64,000 nt of DNA from an uncultured Flavobacteriaceae bacterium (GCA_947488345.1 CANKZQ010000004.1:124001-188000); one strand, 5' to 3'; positions 18,316-27,714 are shown, counted from the stretch's first letter. The notes: generated by a model from the sequence alone, not told the origin. Numbers and translations are program-made.

Positions 18316-19182
18316 CTAGGGGGTCTCTATCACTGGATTTGTAACGTCAACTGTTTTCGAGCCAAAATCGTAGATATCAAAACTTATGGTTTCTGCGTCA
18401 GGATTCGTTAACTGCAAATTCGTAATAATAAAAGTACTTAAGTAGCTTCCGATAAATTCGTTCTCCGCAGGAGTTCTAGCATCACGCTCAACCGCAGTAT
18501 CAGTATCTAAGTAGTCAGGCGTGCCATCTAAGTCATCATCTGACAAACTTTCTAATAAGGTGTCAATACCATCACCATCATCGTCAGTATCTAAATAGTT
18601 TGGAATTCCGTCTCCATCAGTATCATCATTTGTAGGGTCATTATCACCATCAACATCTTCAGCGGCGGTTGTTATACCATCTCCATCATCATCAAAGTCT
18701 ATATAATCGGCAATACTATCTCCATCTGTATCATCGTTGGTAAGATCACCATCTCCATTTAAATCTTCATCTGAAGGGTCAACACCATCTTCATCATCAA
18801 TAGACAAAGTAGTGGTGACTTGCAATGTACCAGTACCTAACCATTCATTAACCACCGATGGACTCGTAGGTGGAATATTTTGACAAAAATAACTCGTGGT
18901 AGGTGCGGTATCAAAAGTTCTATAAGCAATAGTATTGCTTCCAGTCTCACTTAGAACAAATGTTTCATCTGCTCGTTCAGTTGTAAAAAATGCATTATCC
19001 GTACTTGAATTGTCTTCTGCTATTTCTATTACGAGCACTTCTGTTCCATTTATCTTTGATAACAACAAATCACCACATGAATTGATATCATCATCAAAAT
19101 TAAACTCAGGAACATTAAAATTGCCATCATCACATGAGAGCAATAAAAGAAATGTACAAAACGCAATTATTTTTTTCATCAT
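18316..19182 (-). CDS. Lipoprotein with thrombospondin type 3-like calcium repeats
   Basis: 288 residues. Lipoprotein signal ending LLLLSC (Cys17), a ~95-residue beta-rich domain of unknown type, then a Asp-rich array (~120-225) of D-x-D-x-D-G-D-G-I units spaced like thrombospondin type 3 / EF-like calcium sites, and a ~55-residue C-terminal beta segment. Such arrays bind calcium and stiffen surface proteins. No T9SS sorting domain is visible; the lipid anchor would hold it in the envelope. The gene stands alone between two + strand units. Confidence 0.75.
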   Translation of the reverse strand: MMKKIIAFCTFLLLLSCDDGNFNVPEFNFDDDINSCGDLLLSKINGTEVLVIEIAEDNSSTDNAFFTTERADETFVLSETGSNTIAYRTFDTAPTTSYFCQNIPPTSPSVVNEWLGTGTLQVTTTLSIDDEDGVDPSDEDLNGDGDLTNDDTDGDSIADYIDFDDDGDGITTAAEDVDGDNDPTNDDTDGDGIPNYLDTDDDGDGIDTLLESLSDDDLDGTPDYLDTDTAVERDARTPAENEFIGSYLSTFIITNLQLTNPDAETISFDIYDFGSKTVDVTNPVIETP

Positions 19183-19237
19183 GACAAAAATAAGTGTTTT
19201 AACACAGAGAATAAAAATAGATACTGTTAATTTTAGT

Positions 19238-19245
19238 TACTTTTG
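19238..19245 (+). promoter_or_regulatory. Putative promoter -7 element of the cysteine desulfurase gene
   Basis: TACTTTTG matches TAnnTTTG 17 bp before the start at 19262. No clear -33 TTG at the usual spacing. Confidence 0.45.
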
Positions 19246-19261
19246 TATTTCTAAATTAAGA

Positions 19262-20398
19262 ATGAAAACAGTTTATCTAGATAATGCCGCCACAAGCCCT
19301 ATAGATCATAGGGTTGTTGAAAGAATAACAGAAGTAATGACTACTACTTTTGGGAATCCTTCTTCTACACATCAATTTGGTAGAAAGGCTCGTACCATAG
19401 TTGAAGAGGCTCGCAAAAGTATTGCGAAGCACTTTAACGTAACAGCTAGTGAAATTGTGTTTACAGCAGGTGGAAGTGAAGCAGATAATTTGATTCTGAA
19501 AAATGCTGTTCAACATTTAGGAGTTACGCGTATTGTGACCTCCAAGATTGAACATCATGCGGTGTTGCATACTGTGGAGGCCATGGCATCTGAATTTAAT
19601 GTTGAGGTAAGCTATGTGGATATTGATAGCTCGGGATCAGTAAATTACCAGCATCTCTCAAAGTTATTAGAAGATAGTAATGAGAAGACGTTGGTGAGCC
19701 TAATGTATATTAACAATGAAATTGGAAATATTCTCGATCTTAAAAGAGTATGCGATTTATGTTCAAAGAACAATGCTTTATTCCATTCAGATACGGTGCA
19801 AGCTATTGGTCACTATCCTATAGATTTACGACAAACTCCAATTGATTTTATGGTGGCTAGTGCTCATAAGTTTCATGGCCCGAAAGGGGTAGGATTTGCC
19901 ATTATCAAAAAAGGATTTGGTATCAAACCGCAATTGACTGGTGGCGAACAAGAAAGAGGAGCCAGAGCCGGTACAGAAAATGTTCATAATATTGCGGGCA
20001 TGCAGACTGCTTTGGATATTGCCATTACTAGTTTAGTAGAAGATGCCAACTATATTACTGAGATGAAGGGCTATTTTATGGATGGATTGGTTAGTTTAGA
20101 AAAGGGTATCATATTTAACGGTCTTTCTGCCGATAAAAGTAACTGTTCATACACTATTTTGAATGCTCGATTTTCGAAAAATTTTCCCATGTTCTTGTTC
20201 AATCTTGATTTAAAGGGGGTCGCGGCTTCTGGCGGAAGTGCTTGTCAAAGTGGAAGTAACAAAGGGTCTCATGTTTTGAACACTATTTTATCTGATGAAG
20301 ATGCTGAAAAAACGTCGGTACGATTTTCCTTTAGTAAGTATACCACAAAAGAAGAATTAGATTATACCTTAGAAATCATAGAACAATTAATACAATAA
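19262..20398 (+). CDS. Cysteine desulfurase (NifS/IscS family)
   Basis: 378 residues from ATG 19262, where the family N-terminus VYLDNAATSP begins; an open frame back to 18935 overlaps the opposite-strand lipoprotein gene and is noise. The PLP lysine is Lys203 in SAHKFHGPKG, and the persulfide cysteine is Cys328 in GSACQSGSNKGSHVL. It removes sulfur from cysteine for Fe-S cluster or tRNA thiolation. No scaffold (IscU, SufU) sits beside it; the next gene, an oxidoreductase, starts 5 bp downstream. Confidence 0.92.
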   Translation: MKTVYLDNAATSPIDHRVVERITEVMTTTFGNPSSTHQFGRKARTIVEEARKSIAKHFNVTASEIVFTAGGSEADNLILKNAVQHLGVTRIVTSKIEHHAVLHTVEAMASEFNVEVSYVDIDSSGSVNYQHLSKLLEDSNEKTLVSLMYINNEIGNILDLKRVCDLCSKNNALFHSDTVQAIGHYPIDLRQTPIDFMVASAHKFHGPKGVGFAIIKKGFGIKPQLTGGEQERGARAGTENVHNIAGMQTALDIAITSLVEDANYITEMKGYFMDGLVSLEKGIIFNGLSADKSNCSYTILNARFSKNFPMFLFNLDLKGVAASGGSACQSGSNKGSHVLNTILSDEDAEKTSVRFSFSKYTTKEELDYTLEIIEQLIQ

Positions 20399-20402
20399 AA
20401 AG

Positions 20403-21377
20403 ATGGCAAAAAAATATAATTGGGGAATCATTGGTTTGGGCAAAATAGCGAATAAGTTTGCTCATGATCTCCAATTAGTTGATAATGCCAACGTATATGC
20501 AGTAGCTTCAAGAAGTATCGAAAAAGCGAGAGACTTTGGCGCAAAATACAAAGCGAATCAATGTTACGGATCTTATAATGAACTCCTTAATGACTCTGAT
20601 GTTGATGTCGTTTATATTGCTACTCCACATGTATACCATTGTGAATTAACAATGGCCGCAATGGATGCTGGTAAAGCAGTTTTGTGTGAGAAACCATTTG
20701 GTATGAATGTAGTTGAGGTTGAAAGAATGATCGCTAAATCGAGAGAAAAGAACCTGTTTTTGATGGAGGCTTTGTGGACCCGTTTTATACCGGCTACTGA
20801 GAAATTATTAGAGATCTTAAACAGTAATGTCATCGGAGATTTGAAGTCAGTTCGTGCCGATTTTGGGTTTAAGGCCATGTACGAACCAGAAAAAAGATTG
20901 TTCAATAATGCCCTAGGTGGAGGCGCCCTGCTTGATATAGGCATTTATCCAATTTTTATGAGTTTACTTACCATGGGAATGCCAACAGAAATTAAAGCGT
21001 TGGCTACTATGTTTCCTGATGCTGTGGATAGCTCTTGTTCAATGCTTTTCGGATATGAAACAGATCAATCTGCTGTATTGGATGCTAATTTGTTGGTGAA
21101 TACCCCTGTCGAATGTTGGTTATATGGTACGAAAGGATCGTTAAAAATGAGTAACCCATTTCATCATACGAAAGAAATTTCATTGTTTAGAGAACGCGAA
21201 TTGGTAAAGACCTATACTTCAGATTTTGTTGGTCTAGGCTACTATCACGAAATTTTAGAAGTACAAGATTGTTTAGATAATGGTAGGATAGAAAGCAAAA
21301 AATTACCATTGTCTTTTAGCCTACAACTCATTACAATCATAGACAAAGTGAGGGCAGAAATAGGTTTAAATTATTAA
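20403..21377 (+). CDS. Gfo/Idh/MocA family oxidoreductase
   Basis: 324 residues. Rossmann NAD(P) site at the N-terminus (GIIGLGKIANKFAHDL), the CEKPFGMN motif with the family catalytic lysine, and the second alpha/beta domain with GGGALLDIGIYPI (the G-x-x-D-x-x-x-H-like region, with Tyr in place of His). Members reduce or oxidise sugars, inositols or trans-dihydrodiols; the best formal resemblance is to the dimeric dihydrodiol dehydrogenase subgroup (LMEALWTRF). Substrate unknown. Its last codon overlaps the convergent helicase gene. Confidence 0.85.
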   Translation: MAKKYNWGIIGLGKIANKFAHDLQLVDNANVYAVASRSIEKARDFGAKYKANQCYGSYNELLNDSDVDVVYIATPHVYHCELTMAAMDAGKAVLCEKPFGMNVVEVERMIAKSREKNLFLMEALWTRFIPATEKLLEILNSNVIGDLKSVRADFGFKAMYEPEKRLFNNALGGGALLDIGIYPIFMSLLTMGMPTEIKALATMFPDAVDSSCSMLFGYETDQSAVLDANLLVNTPVECWLYGTKGSLKMSNPFHHTKEISLFRERELVKTYTSDFVGLGYYHEILEVQDCLDNGRIESKKLPLSFSLQLITIIDKVRAEIGLNY

Positions 21378-22651
21378 CGTTCTCGTCGAGTATTAGGTTT
21401 TCTACTACTACTTTTCTTATGTCTCCAATTTTTAGAACCTGAGTTAGCGGTTTTCTTTTTGTAATGTGGTTTTTTAGAATTTTTAGGTCTACTTTCTTTA
21501 TGACTCTGTGGCGTATCATCAACAAAAGGGTGCTCTAAAATAATAGGTATTTTTTGGTTGATGAGTTTTTGAATATCACGTAAATAACCTCTTTCATCTC
21601 TATCACAAAATGAAATGGCTAATCCACTAGCACCAGCTCTTCCTGTTCTACCGATACGATGAACATAAGTTTCCGAAATGTTCGGTAAATCATAATTAAC
21701 GACATAGCTTAAACTGTCTATATCTATACCACGAGCGGCAATATCTGTAGCGATCAATACTTTAGTCGTACCTGCTTTAAAGTTACTCAATGCTTTTTGT
21801 CTAGCTGTTTGAGACTTATTGCCATGGATGGCTTCTGCTTTAATACCTTCTCTATCTAATAGTTTTACAATTTTATTAGCTCCATGTTTTGTGCGAGAAA
21901 AGATTAAGGTCGCATCAAATATTTTTGTATTTAGTAAATGAACGAGTAATTTAATTTTTGAACTCTTGGGCACAAAATATACCTCCTGTTTTACTTTTTC
22001 TGCTGTAGCTTGTTCTGGTTTGATTGTGACAGTATCATAGTCACCTAAAATTTTTGTGGAAAGCTCTACAATAGCTTTTGGCATCGTTGCCGAAAAAAAT
22101 AAGGATTGTCGCTGTTGTGGTAGTTTGGCTATTATTTTTTTGATATCATGTATAAAGCCCATATCTAACATTTGATCGGCTTCATCGAGTACGAAGTACT
22201 GAATATCTCGCAAAGAAATAAACCCCTGTTGCATCAAGTCTAATAACCTACCTGGTGTTGCGACTAATACGTCGACGCCTCTTTTCAGGGCTTGTACTTG
22301 TTTCGCTTGTTTTACACCACCAAAAATAACTGTATTGTGAATACCAGTGAATTTACCGTAGTTTGTAAAACTCTCGTCTATTTGAATTGCCAATTCTCTT
22401 GTTGGAGTAACTACTAAGGCTTTTATTTTACGCTGTTTATCACGAAGCTTAATATTGTTGTAAATGTTTTGAATAATGGGTATAGAGAAAGCAGCGGTTT
22501 TACCTGTACCCGTTTGTGCGCAGCCTAATAGATCTTTCCCTCTCAATAAAATAGGAATAGATTGTTCTTGAATAGGTGTTGGATGGGTATATCCTTGTTT
22601 GTCGAGGGCTTTTAAAATAGGCTCGACTAATTGTAAGTCTTTAAATTTCAT
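21374..22651 (-). CDS. DEAD-box ATP-dependent RNA helicase (RhlE-like)
   Basis: 425 residues from ATG 22651 (a TTG at 22660 would add three residues). Motifs in order: Q motif PTPIQEQSIP, motif I AQTGTGKTAAF, Ia PTRELA, II DEAD, III SAT, V ATDIAARGID and VI HRIGRTGRAG. The C-terminal ~55 residues are Lys/Arg/Ser-rich and probably bind RNA. Such enzymes remodel rRNA or mRNA structure, often with growth at low temperature. A second DEAD-box gene lies at 30912. Confidence 0.93.
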   Translation of the reverse strand: MKFKDLQLVEPILKALDKQGYTHPTPIQEQSIPILLRGKDLLGCAQTGTGKTAAFSIPIIQNIYNNIKLRDKQRKIKALVVTPTRELAIQIDESFTNYGKFTGIHNTVIFGGVKQAKQVQALKRGVDVLVATPGRLLDLMQQGFISLRDIQYFVLDEADQMLDMGFIHDIKKIIAKLPQQRQSLFFSATMPKAIVELSTKILGDYDTVTIKPEQATAEKVKQEVYFVPKSSKIKLLVHLLNTKIFDATLIFSRTKHGANKIVKLLDREGIKAEAIHGNKSQTARQKALSNFKAGTTKVLIATDIAARGIDIDSLSYVVNYDLPNISETYVHRIGRTGRAGASGLAISFCDRDERGYLRDIQKLINQKIPIILEHPFVDDTPQSHKESRPKNSKKPHYKKKTANSGSKNWRHKKSSSRKPNTRRER

Positions 22652-22733
22652 AAGCGGCAAAGGTAGACTAATTCATTGGATAAGTACTCTTGCTACAATT
22701 TAATATGTCGCTAGCTAAATATTTCTAATAATA

Positions 22734-23945
22734 TCAGGATTTTTTAAAGGGAAAAAACTTAAAGTATGTCAAACTTCTCCAGAGCCATTCTAATGGACCA
22801 TATGCAAATTTTTGCAGCCACCATTTGCTTATAATCATTTGTAGAAGAATGATTAATATACCGATACCGAAGGTATATAAGTTTCTTAATTCACCGATGT
22901 AGCCAAGACCCCATCCATATAAAATGAAAGTACCGATAATACTTTGTCCAACGTAGTTTGTCAACGCCATTCTACCATAGGGCGCAAATTTCATGAACAC
23001 ACGTTCTCCTTTAATTTTTATAAACAATAAGGTGAAGGCACCAATAAGAATGAAAGTCATAAAGATATTCGACAGATCATAAGCAGTCATAGCGAAAATA
23101 GTCAACCAATTGTCGAAAGCGACTTGTGCTTTTCCAAAATCACTCGCAATCATAAACAAAGCTGCCATGAGGCCTCCACTTACCAAGAATAGTACAATAG
23201 ACCAGATGAGTCCTTTACGGATTGTTTTCTTGTTCGTTACGTAATTTTTGAAGAAATCAAATCTTCCGGCGAGTAATCCCAATAAAAAGAAGCCAAAGGT
23301 CAGATATCCACGACCAAAAACACCCAATTGAAAGTCTAGTTTCATCAGATGGCCTTGCGTAGTATTACTTATAAAAACATCTGAGAGTGAACCGTGTTTA
23401 AGGATTTCAAAATAGGCTGCGATTTCCGGACTTTCGAGATCCATTGCAGTACCTAAAAAGAGAGATTGGTCAGCAAACAGCGCAAAAATTATATATCTAC
23501 CTACACCTAAAAATAAGAGAATTGTAAGAATGACAATGGGTTTTGTGCCCATTCTATAAAAGGGAATCAATAGGATACCGAGTACAGCATAGATCGTTAA
23601 AATATCTCCTCTATAAAATAGATGATGTATACACCCAATGCCCAAGAGCAGTAGGAGTCGCCAGAGAAACCTACCTTCAAATGAGACCTTCTTTTTTGAA
23701 GCTTTATCCATCTGAATAAAGAAGCTCAAGCCAAACAAAAATGAAAATAGCGCAAAGAACTTACCTTGAATGAATAGGCCTGTAAAACCTTGAACTATTC
23801 CATCTATAATTCCTCGATTAGTGGCCGCCATGGCTTCTTGAGGAGGAGGGCCACCAATATAATTTTCGATCATATGTACTAGCACAATACCAGCCAAAGA
23901 AAAACCTCTTAGGGCATCAACTATTTGAATTCTATCTTTTTGCAT
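22734..23945 (-). CDS. DUF418 domain-containing membrane protein
   Basis: 403 residues with about nine or ten hydrophobic helices. It begins RIQIVDALRGFSLAGIVLVHM, the typical opening of the DUF418/acyltransferase-like superfamily, and the C-terminal third (FAPYGRMALTNYVGQSIIGTFIL, GPLEWLWRSLTY) is the DUF418 domain proper. Function is not established; transport or acyl transfer at the inner membrane has been proposed for related families. It has no close co-transcribed neighbour. Confidence 0.88.
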   Translation of the reverse strand: MQKDRIQIVDALRGFSLAGIVLVHMIENYIGGPPPQEAMAATNRGIIDGIVQGFTGLFIQGKFFALFSFLFGLSFFIQMDKASKKKVSFEGRFLWRLLLLLGIGCIHHLFYRGDILTIYAVLGILLIPFYRMGTKPIVILTILLFLGVGRYIIFALFADQSLFLGTAMDLESPEIAAYFEILKHGSLSDVFISNTTQGHLMKLDFQLGVFGRGYLTFGFFLLGLLAGRFDFFKNYVTNKKTIRKGLIWSIVLFLVSGGLMAALFMIASDFGKAQVAFDNWLTIFAMTAYDLSNIFMTFILIGAFTLLFIKIKGERVFMKFAPYGRMALTNYVGQSIIGTFILYGWGLGYIGELRNLYTFGIGILIILLQMIISKWWLQKFAYGPLEWLWRSLTYFKFFPFKKS

Positions 23946-24069
23946 GAAAAGTGGTATGACTTAAAACTGAAAAATTGATTGATAATAAGCAAGTTAAGGA
24001 TTGTAATTGTAAAATGATTTGTTTCATTTAAATTTTATATTTTAGTTAACAAATAATTTAACAAAGCTT

Positions 24070-24888
24070 ATGTCACATCAAGAAAACAATGCCTATATTT
24101 TAGGTACTGAAACAGCCGAATTACATCGTTTGGGTTTACAGCATCAAGTTTGGGCAAGTGAAGCCATAAAAGGATGGGATCTTGCAGGCTTTACTGCTGG
24201 TCATACCTTATTTGATATGGGATGTGGACCTGGTTTTTGCACTACTGAATTGGCATATATTGCGGGCGAAAAAGGTCGTGTTTTAGGTGTTGATAAATCA
24301 GCACATTTTATAGAATTTCTAAAACGGGTAACTCAGCAGTTTTCATTGAATATTGAGGCGCAATGCGCTGATTTTAATACTATGATATTACCAGAAAATG
24401 AATTGGACGGGGTCTATGCTCGGTGGGCTTTTGCATGGGTTCCAAATCCGGAAGAAATCATAGCAAAACTTCATAAAGCTTTGAAAGTAGGTGGAGTAGT
24501 GGTAACACATGAATATTTTGATTGGTCAACCTTGCAAACTGTACCTCATAAAACTGTGCTGGCAAAGGCCATAGCTGCAGCGTTGCAAAGTCTAAAAGAT
24601 CAAAACGGTGCAATTGATATTGGTAGAAATTTACCAGTATATTTTGAAAATGCTGGTTTTGAAATCGTAAGTACGAGACCAATGGCAAAAATGGCAACAC
24701 CCAAAGAATTCACTTGGAACTGGCCAAAAAGCTTCTTTACAATTTACTTTCCGAAATTAGTTGAAGCTGGTTATCTAACTGCGCAAGAAGTAACTCAGGC
24801 ACTTAGAGAATTTGAAGAGCTTGATACCGAACCTGGAGCCACTATTTTTTGCCCAACGATGCGAGAAGTCATCGCTAGAAAATTATAA
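24070..24888 (+). CDS. Class I SAM-dependent methyltransferase
   Basis: 272 residues. The SAM-binding motif I is LFDMGCGPGFCTTELA (~residues 50-64), followed by VLGVDKSAHFIEFL and the ARWAFAWVPNPEE motif, a UbiE/methyltransf_11-like arrangement. The N-terminus (HRLGLQHQVWASEAIKGWDLAGF) resembles small-molecule methyltransferases. The acceptor is unknown. Its stop codon touches the stop of the convergent DinB gene with no bases between them. Confidence 0.85.
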   Translation: MSHQENNAYILGTETAELHRLGLQHQVWASEAIKGWDLAGFTAGHTLFDMGCGPGFCTTELAYIAGEKGRVLGVDKSAHFIEFLKRVTQQFSLNIEAQCADFNTMILPENELDGVYARWAFAWVPNPEEIIAKLHKALKVGGVVVTHEYFDWSTLQTVPHKTVLAKAIAAALQSLKDQNGAIDIGRNLPVYFENAGFEIVSTRPMAKMATPKEFTWNWPKSFFTIYFPKLVEAGYLTAQEVTQALREFEELDTEPGATIFCPTMREVIARKL

Positions 24889-25413
24889 TCAATACTTATT
24901 TTTTAATGAATGCAAGTGATGTTCGGTATGATGTGCGGTCCACATGACCAATTCACGCACTGGCATTTTGCCCATGAGTGGATGAGGTAAAATCAAATTA
25001 TCCAAATTTTTGTCCTTCCACTTTAAGGTTTTGTGCTGTAATTTTTTGTTTTGGATTTTTAAGCTTGTAATGATGCTCTCTTTTTTTGTATTGGAAGGTA
25101 TTTTTAGCTTCTGATTAAATTTTTGCGCTCTTTCTAAATTTGCGGCTAATTTTTCTTCGTAACGCTTGGCAACGTCTTCATAAGACCTTAATGGTCTGTT
25201 TGCAACACCATATTTATATTTTAATAGAAAACTTGGAAAGCTCATAGCATGATTCAATAGTTGAAGGCTATTTAGTAAATGTTGCACATGTTGACCTACC
25301 GTCCATTTACCTTCAGGACCGCTCATCCATTTTTCTGCGGGCTCTTTTTCTAACCATTCAAAGAGTTCATGATGTTTTTGTTCGAGCAACTCAGATATCG
25401 CTTTTTTGTCCAT
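24889..25413 (-). CDS. DinB family protein
   Basis: 174 residues, predicted four-helix bundle with histidines placed as in DinB/YfiT metal sites: KWTVGQHVQHLL and the C-terminal WTAHHTEHHLHSL. Members are metal-dependent thiol transferases or of unknown function. No genetic partner is evident; a DoxX-like membrane gene and a DUF1572 protein with the same fold lie just upstream on the same strand. Confidence 0.82.
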   Translation of the reverse strand: MDKKAISELLEQKHHELFEWLEKEPAEKWMSGPEGKWTVGQHVQHLLNSLQLLNHAMSFPSFLLKYKYGVANRPLRSYEDVAKRYEEKLAANLERAQKFNQKLKIPSNTKKESIITSLKIQNKKLQHKTLKWKDKNLDNLILPHPLMGKMPVRELVMWTAHHTEHHLHSLKNKY

Positions 25414-25457
25414 AAATAAAGGTTTTCAGTCTTTAAATATATGAAAAACACTACTAT

Positions 25458-26072
25458 TTAGTCACTTTTGACATAAAATCTACTTTTTCTATAACCGATT
25501 ATGAATCCTAAAATCCCTACAATCGGGAACGCAAGAAACCAAAAGAAAACATTTTGTTCATTCATGAAAAATTTAGACGTAATGGCCAATACTAAGAAGG
25601 CAAATCCAATGAATTGCCACAGTGTATCATACTCAAGGCGATTTGGATAGGTCGTTTTAGGAGGTTTATTTACGAATATTCTAAAGGTATCCCAATCCCA
25701 TAAAATCAAAAGAATATTGGCAAGAAACATCAAAGAGGTAATGACGGGGGTATAATTAAAATCGTATGATAGAGTGATTACAAGTATGTTGGCAATGATT
25801 GGTAAATTTAATAGTGCTCCGAGCTTTGCATATCGCTGGGTTAATAATAAAAACCCTGCTAAGAACTGCGCAATTCCTATGAATCTCCAATAGATTCCTG
25901 ATTCATACAAAGTTTCAAAGAAATGCCAGGCTGAGTTAATCGGATTTTCAGCACCGCTTTCTGTCGTAAATCTGAGACCTTGTATTTTTACTAAGCTGGC
26001 AAAAACAAAAGCAAATCCAAGGATATATCGTAAATAAATAATGAATACCTGTGGCAAAAATTTATGTTTCAT
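25458..26072 (-). CDS. DoxX-like integral membrane protein
   Basis: 204 residues with five or six hydrophobic segments. The first (YLRYILGFAFVFASLVKIQGLRF) and the repeated four-helix arrangement resemble the DoxX/DoxD-like superfamily, but the match is by general pattern. No redox cysteines are seen. It lies between two DinB-fold genes on the same strand with gaps of 44 and 121 bp. Function unknown. Confidence 0.6.
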   Translation of the reverse strand: MKHKFLPQVFIIYLRYILGFAFVFASLVKIQGLRFTTESGAENPINSAWHFFETLYESGIYWRFIGIAQFLAGFLLLTQRYAKLGALLNLPIIANILVITLSYDFNYTPVITSLMFLANILLILWDWDTFRIFVNKPPKTTYPNRLEYDTLWQFIGFAFLVLAITSKFFMNEQNVFFWFLAFPIVGILGFIIGYRKSRFYVKSD

Positions 26073-26193
26073 TAACGATAAAGTTGAGTTGTTTGTAGTA
26101 CGACGACCTAGTCAAAGTATTGTTACGAACCACTATTGACTTGATCTTAATTCTATGAACGTAATTAAGTATAAAAAAGGGCGTTAGAGTTTA

Positions 26194-26748
26194 TTATATA
26201 CCATCGGTAAAATGTCCGCCATGCTTTCCTTTGCTAAATTTTTCATCATTAAATGTCTGAGATTCATTTTTTGGAATAGATAGGCTTTTCCATTGCGTAT
26301 CCTTTAAAAGTGTACCTATAAAGACAATTTGCCCGATGTGATAAGCATAATGAGCGAGTTGTCTATTGATAGCATCAACCACGGTCTGCTCCTGATTGCG
26401 AATATAAATGATGCGTTCAAGATCTTCCGCCTTGAGCGGAGTAATAGCATCAAATAAGCACTGCCATCCTTTCTCCCAGGCAGCAATCATTTCGTTTTTG
26501 GAAGTATAACTATCTTCAAATTCGGCATCGCGCTGTCTCCAATTTTTCTCTCCATCTTCGGTTAAAAAATTTGTCCACCGAGATAGCATGTTCCCAACAA
26601 TATGCTTTACGATAATAGCGATGTTATTGCTATACGTATTATATGTATGATGAATTTCTTCATCATTAAGCTGTTCAAAAGTTCGATCGCCAAGACTTTT
26701 GTAATACCTGAATTGTTTGCGCGTACCCTCTAAATAGTTTGTGTCCAT
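26194..26748 (-). CDS. DUF1572 (DinB-fold) family protein
   Basis: 184 residues matching DUF1572: YLEGTRKQFRYYKSLGDRTFEQL, NNIAIIVKHIVGNMLSRWTNFLTEDGEK, and the histidine pair in RQLAHYAYHIGQIV. Predicted metal-binding four-helix bundle. Homologues are widespread in Bacteroidota and Bacillota and have no fixed function; some relatives are bacillithiol transferases. The C-terminal GKHGGHFTDGI tail is typical of this subgroup. Confidence 0.85.
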   Translation of the reverse strand: MDTNYLEGTRKQFRYYKSLGDRTFEQLNDEEIHHTYNTYSNNIAIIVKHIVGNMLSRWTNFLTEDGEKNWRQRDAEFEDSYTSKNEMIAAWEKGWQCLFDAITPLKAEDLERIIYIRNQEQTVVDAINRQLAHYAYHIGQIVFIGTLLKDTQWKSLSIPKNESQTFNDEKFSKGKHGGHFTDGI

Positions 26749-26752
26749 AAAT

Positions 26753-26783
26753 AAAAAAAAGAGCTCTCAATGTTGAGAACTCT
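26753..26783 (-). terminator. Terminator of the msrB genes
   Basis: On the minus strand a 10-bp stem (gagttctcaa / ttgagagctc, one wobble) is followed by a run of eight T. It lies between the end of the first msrB and the start of the DUF1572 gene. Confidence 0.8.
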
Positions 26784-26809
26784 AATTTAAAGAATATAAT
26801 TCAATCTAC

Positions 26810-27205
26810 TTATGCCGTTTTTTCAAACTTAATAGAGCTTGTATTTACACAATAGCGTTTTCCTGTGGTATCTTTGGGGCCATCGTCAAAAATATGTCCA
26901 ATATGGCCATCACAAGCGGCGCAGGTGATTTCTGTACGAATCATCCCATGACTTACATCTCTCGTCATTTCGATAGTTCCTGGTAGGGCATCGTCAAAAG
27001 ACGGCCAACCGCAATGAGATTCATATTTGCTATCTGACTTGAACAATTGCGTATTACATGCTCTACAATGATAGGTGCCTTTTTCAAAATGCTTTGTGTA
27101 CCCTTCATCACCAGGTCTATCTGTACCTTTCTCACGTAGTACATAGTATTCTTGCTCGGTCAATTGTGCTTTCCACTCAGCATCTGTTTTTTTTATTTTA
27201 GTCAT
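26810..27205 (-). CDS. msrB: Peptide-methionine (R)-S-oxide reductase MsrB, cytoplasmic
   Basis: 131 residues, no signal peptide. It holds both zinc CxxC pairs (CRAC and CAAC), the GWPSF motif, GHIGHIFDDGP and the catalytic cysteine in RYCVNTSSI. It reduces methionine-R-sulfoxide in oxidised proteins using thioredoxin. The exported paralogue lies 4 bp upstream in the same unit, so a cytoplasmic and an envelope copy are made together. Confidence 0.95.
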   Translation of the reverse strand: MTKIKKTDAEWKAQLTEQEYYVLREKGTDRPGDEGYTKHFEKGTYHCRACNTQLFKSDSKYESHCGWPSFDDALPGTIEMTRDVSHGMIRTEITCAACDGHIGHIFDDGPKDTTGKRYCVNTSSIKFEKTA

Positions 27206-27209
27206 GCAA

Positions 27210-27710
27210 TTAGTCTTTTGAAGGTGTAAATGTTAATGCTGCACCATTAATACAATGTCTTTGTCCTGTTGTTTTTGCTGGTCCATCATTAAACACATGC
27301 CCTAAATGCCCACCACAAGTTCCACATAACAATTCATTTCTTGCTACGCCAATTTTATAGTCAACATCAGTATCGATGCTATTTTTAATGGCTCTGTCAA
27401 AAGATGGCCAACCAGTACCCGAATCAAACTTATGTTGTGATTCATATAGAGGTGTGTCACATGCGGCACACGCATATATTCCTTTATCGTATTTTTTGTT
27501 TAGTTCACTAGAAAAAGGTCTTTCAGTACCCGCTTGTCTTAACACAAAGAATTGCATCTCTGTTAGATCTTTTTTCCACTCACTCTCAGATTTAGAGACT
27601 TTGTAGGTCTTTGTTGTTTTCTGTTTACTCGTATTTTCTTTCTTTTCTTGCGCTCTCGTATTACAACTTAAGGCCAAAAATACTACAGTTATAAAAATTA
27701 GATGTTTCAT
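27210..27710 (-). CDS. msrB: Peptide-methionine (R)-S-oxide reductase MsrB, lipoprotein form
   Basis: 166 residues from ATG 27710, which gives a lipoprotein signal MKHLIFITVVFLALSC (Cys16); a start at 27737 would add nine residues and overlap the hydrolase gene. The MsrB domain (~45-165) keeps CAAC and CGTC zinc pairs, GWPSF, GHLGHVFNDGP and the catalytic cysteine in RHCINGAAL. Predicted envelope methionine sulfoxide repair. The electron donor outside the cytoplasm is not evident in the window. Confidence 0.93.
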   Translation of the reverse strand: MKHLIFITVVFLALSCNTRAQEKKENTSKQKTTKTYKVSKSESEWKKDLTEMQFFVLRQAGTERPFSSELNKKYDKGIYACAACDTPLYESQHKFDSGTGWPSFDRAIKNSIDTDVDYKIGVARNELLCGTCGGHLGHVFNDGPAKTTGQRHCINGAALTFTPSKD

Positions 27711-27714
27711 TTCT

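Noticed and set aside
18935-19261. In-frame N-terminal extension of the cysteine desulfurase
   Set aside because: It lies opposite the calcium-repeat lipoprotein gene, contains no domain, and the family N-terminus begins at 19262.
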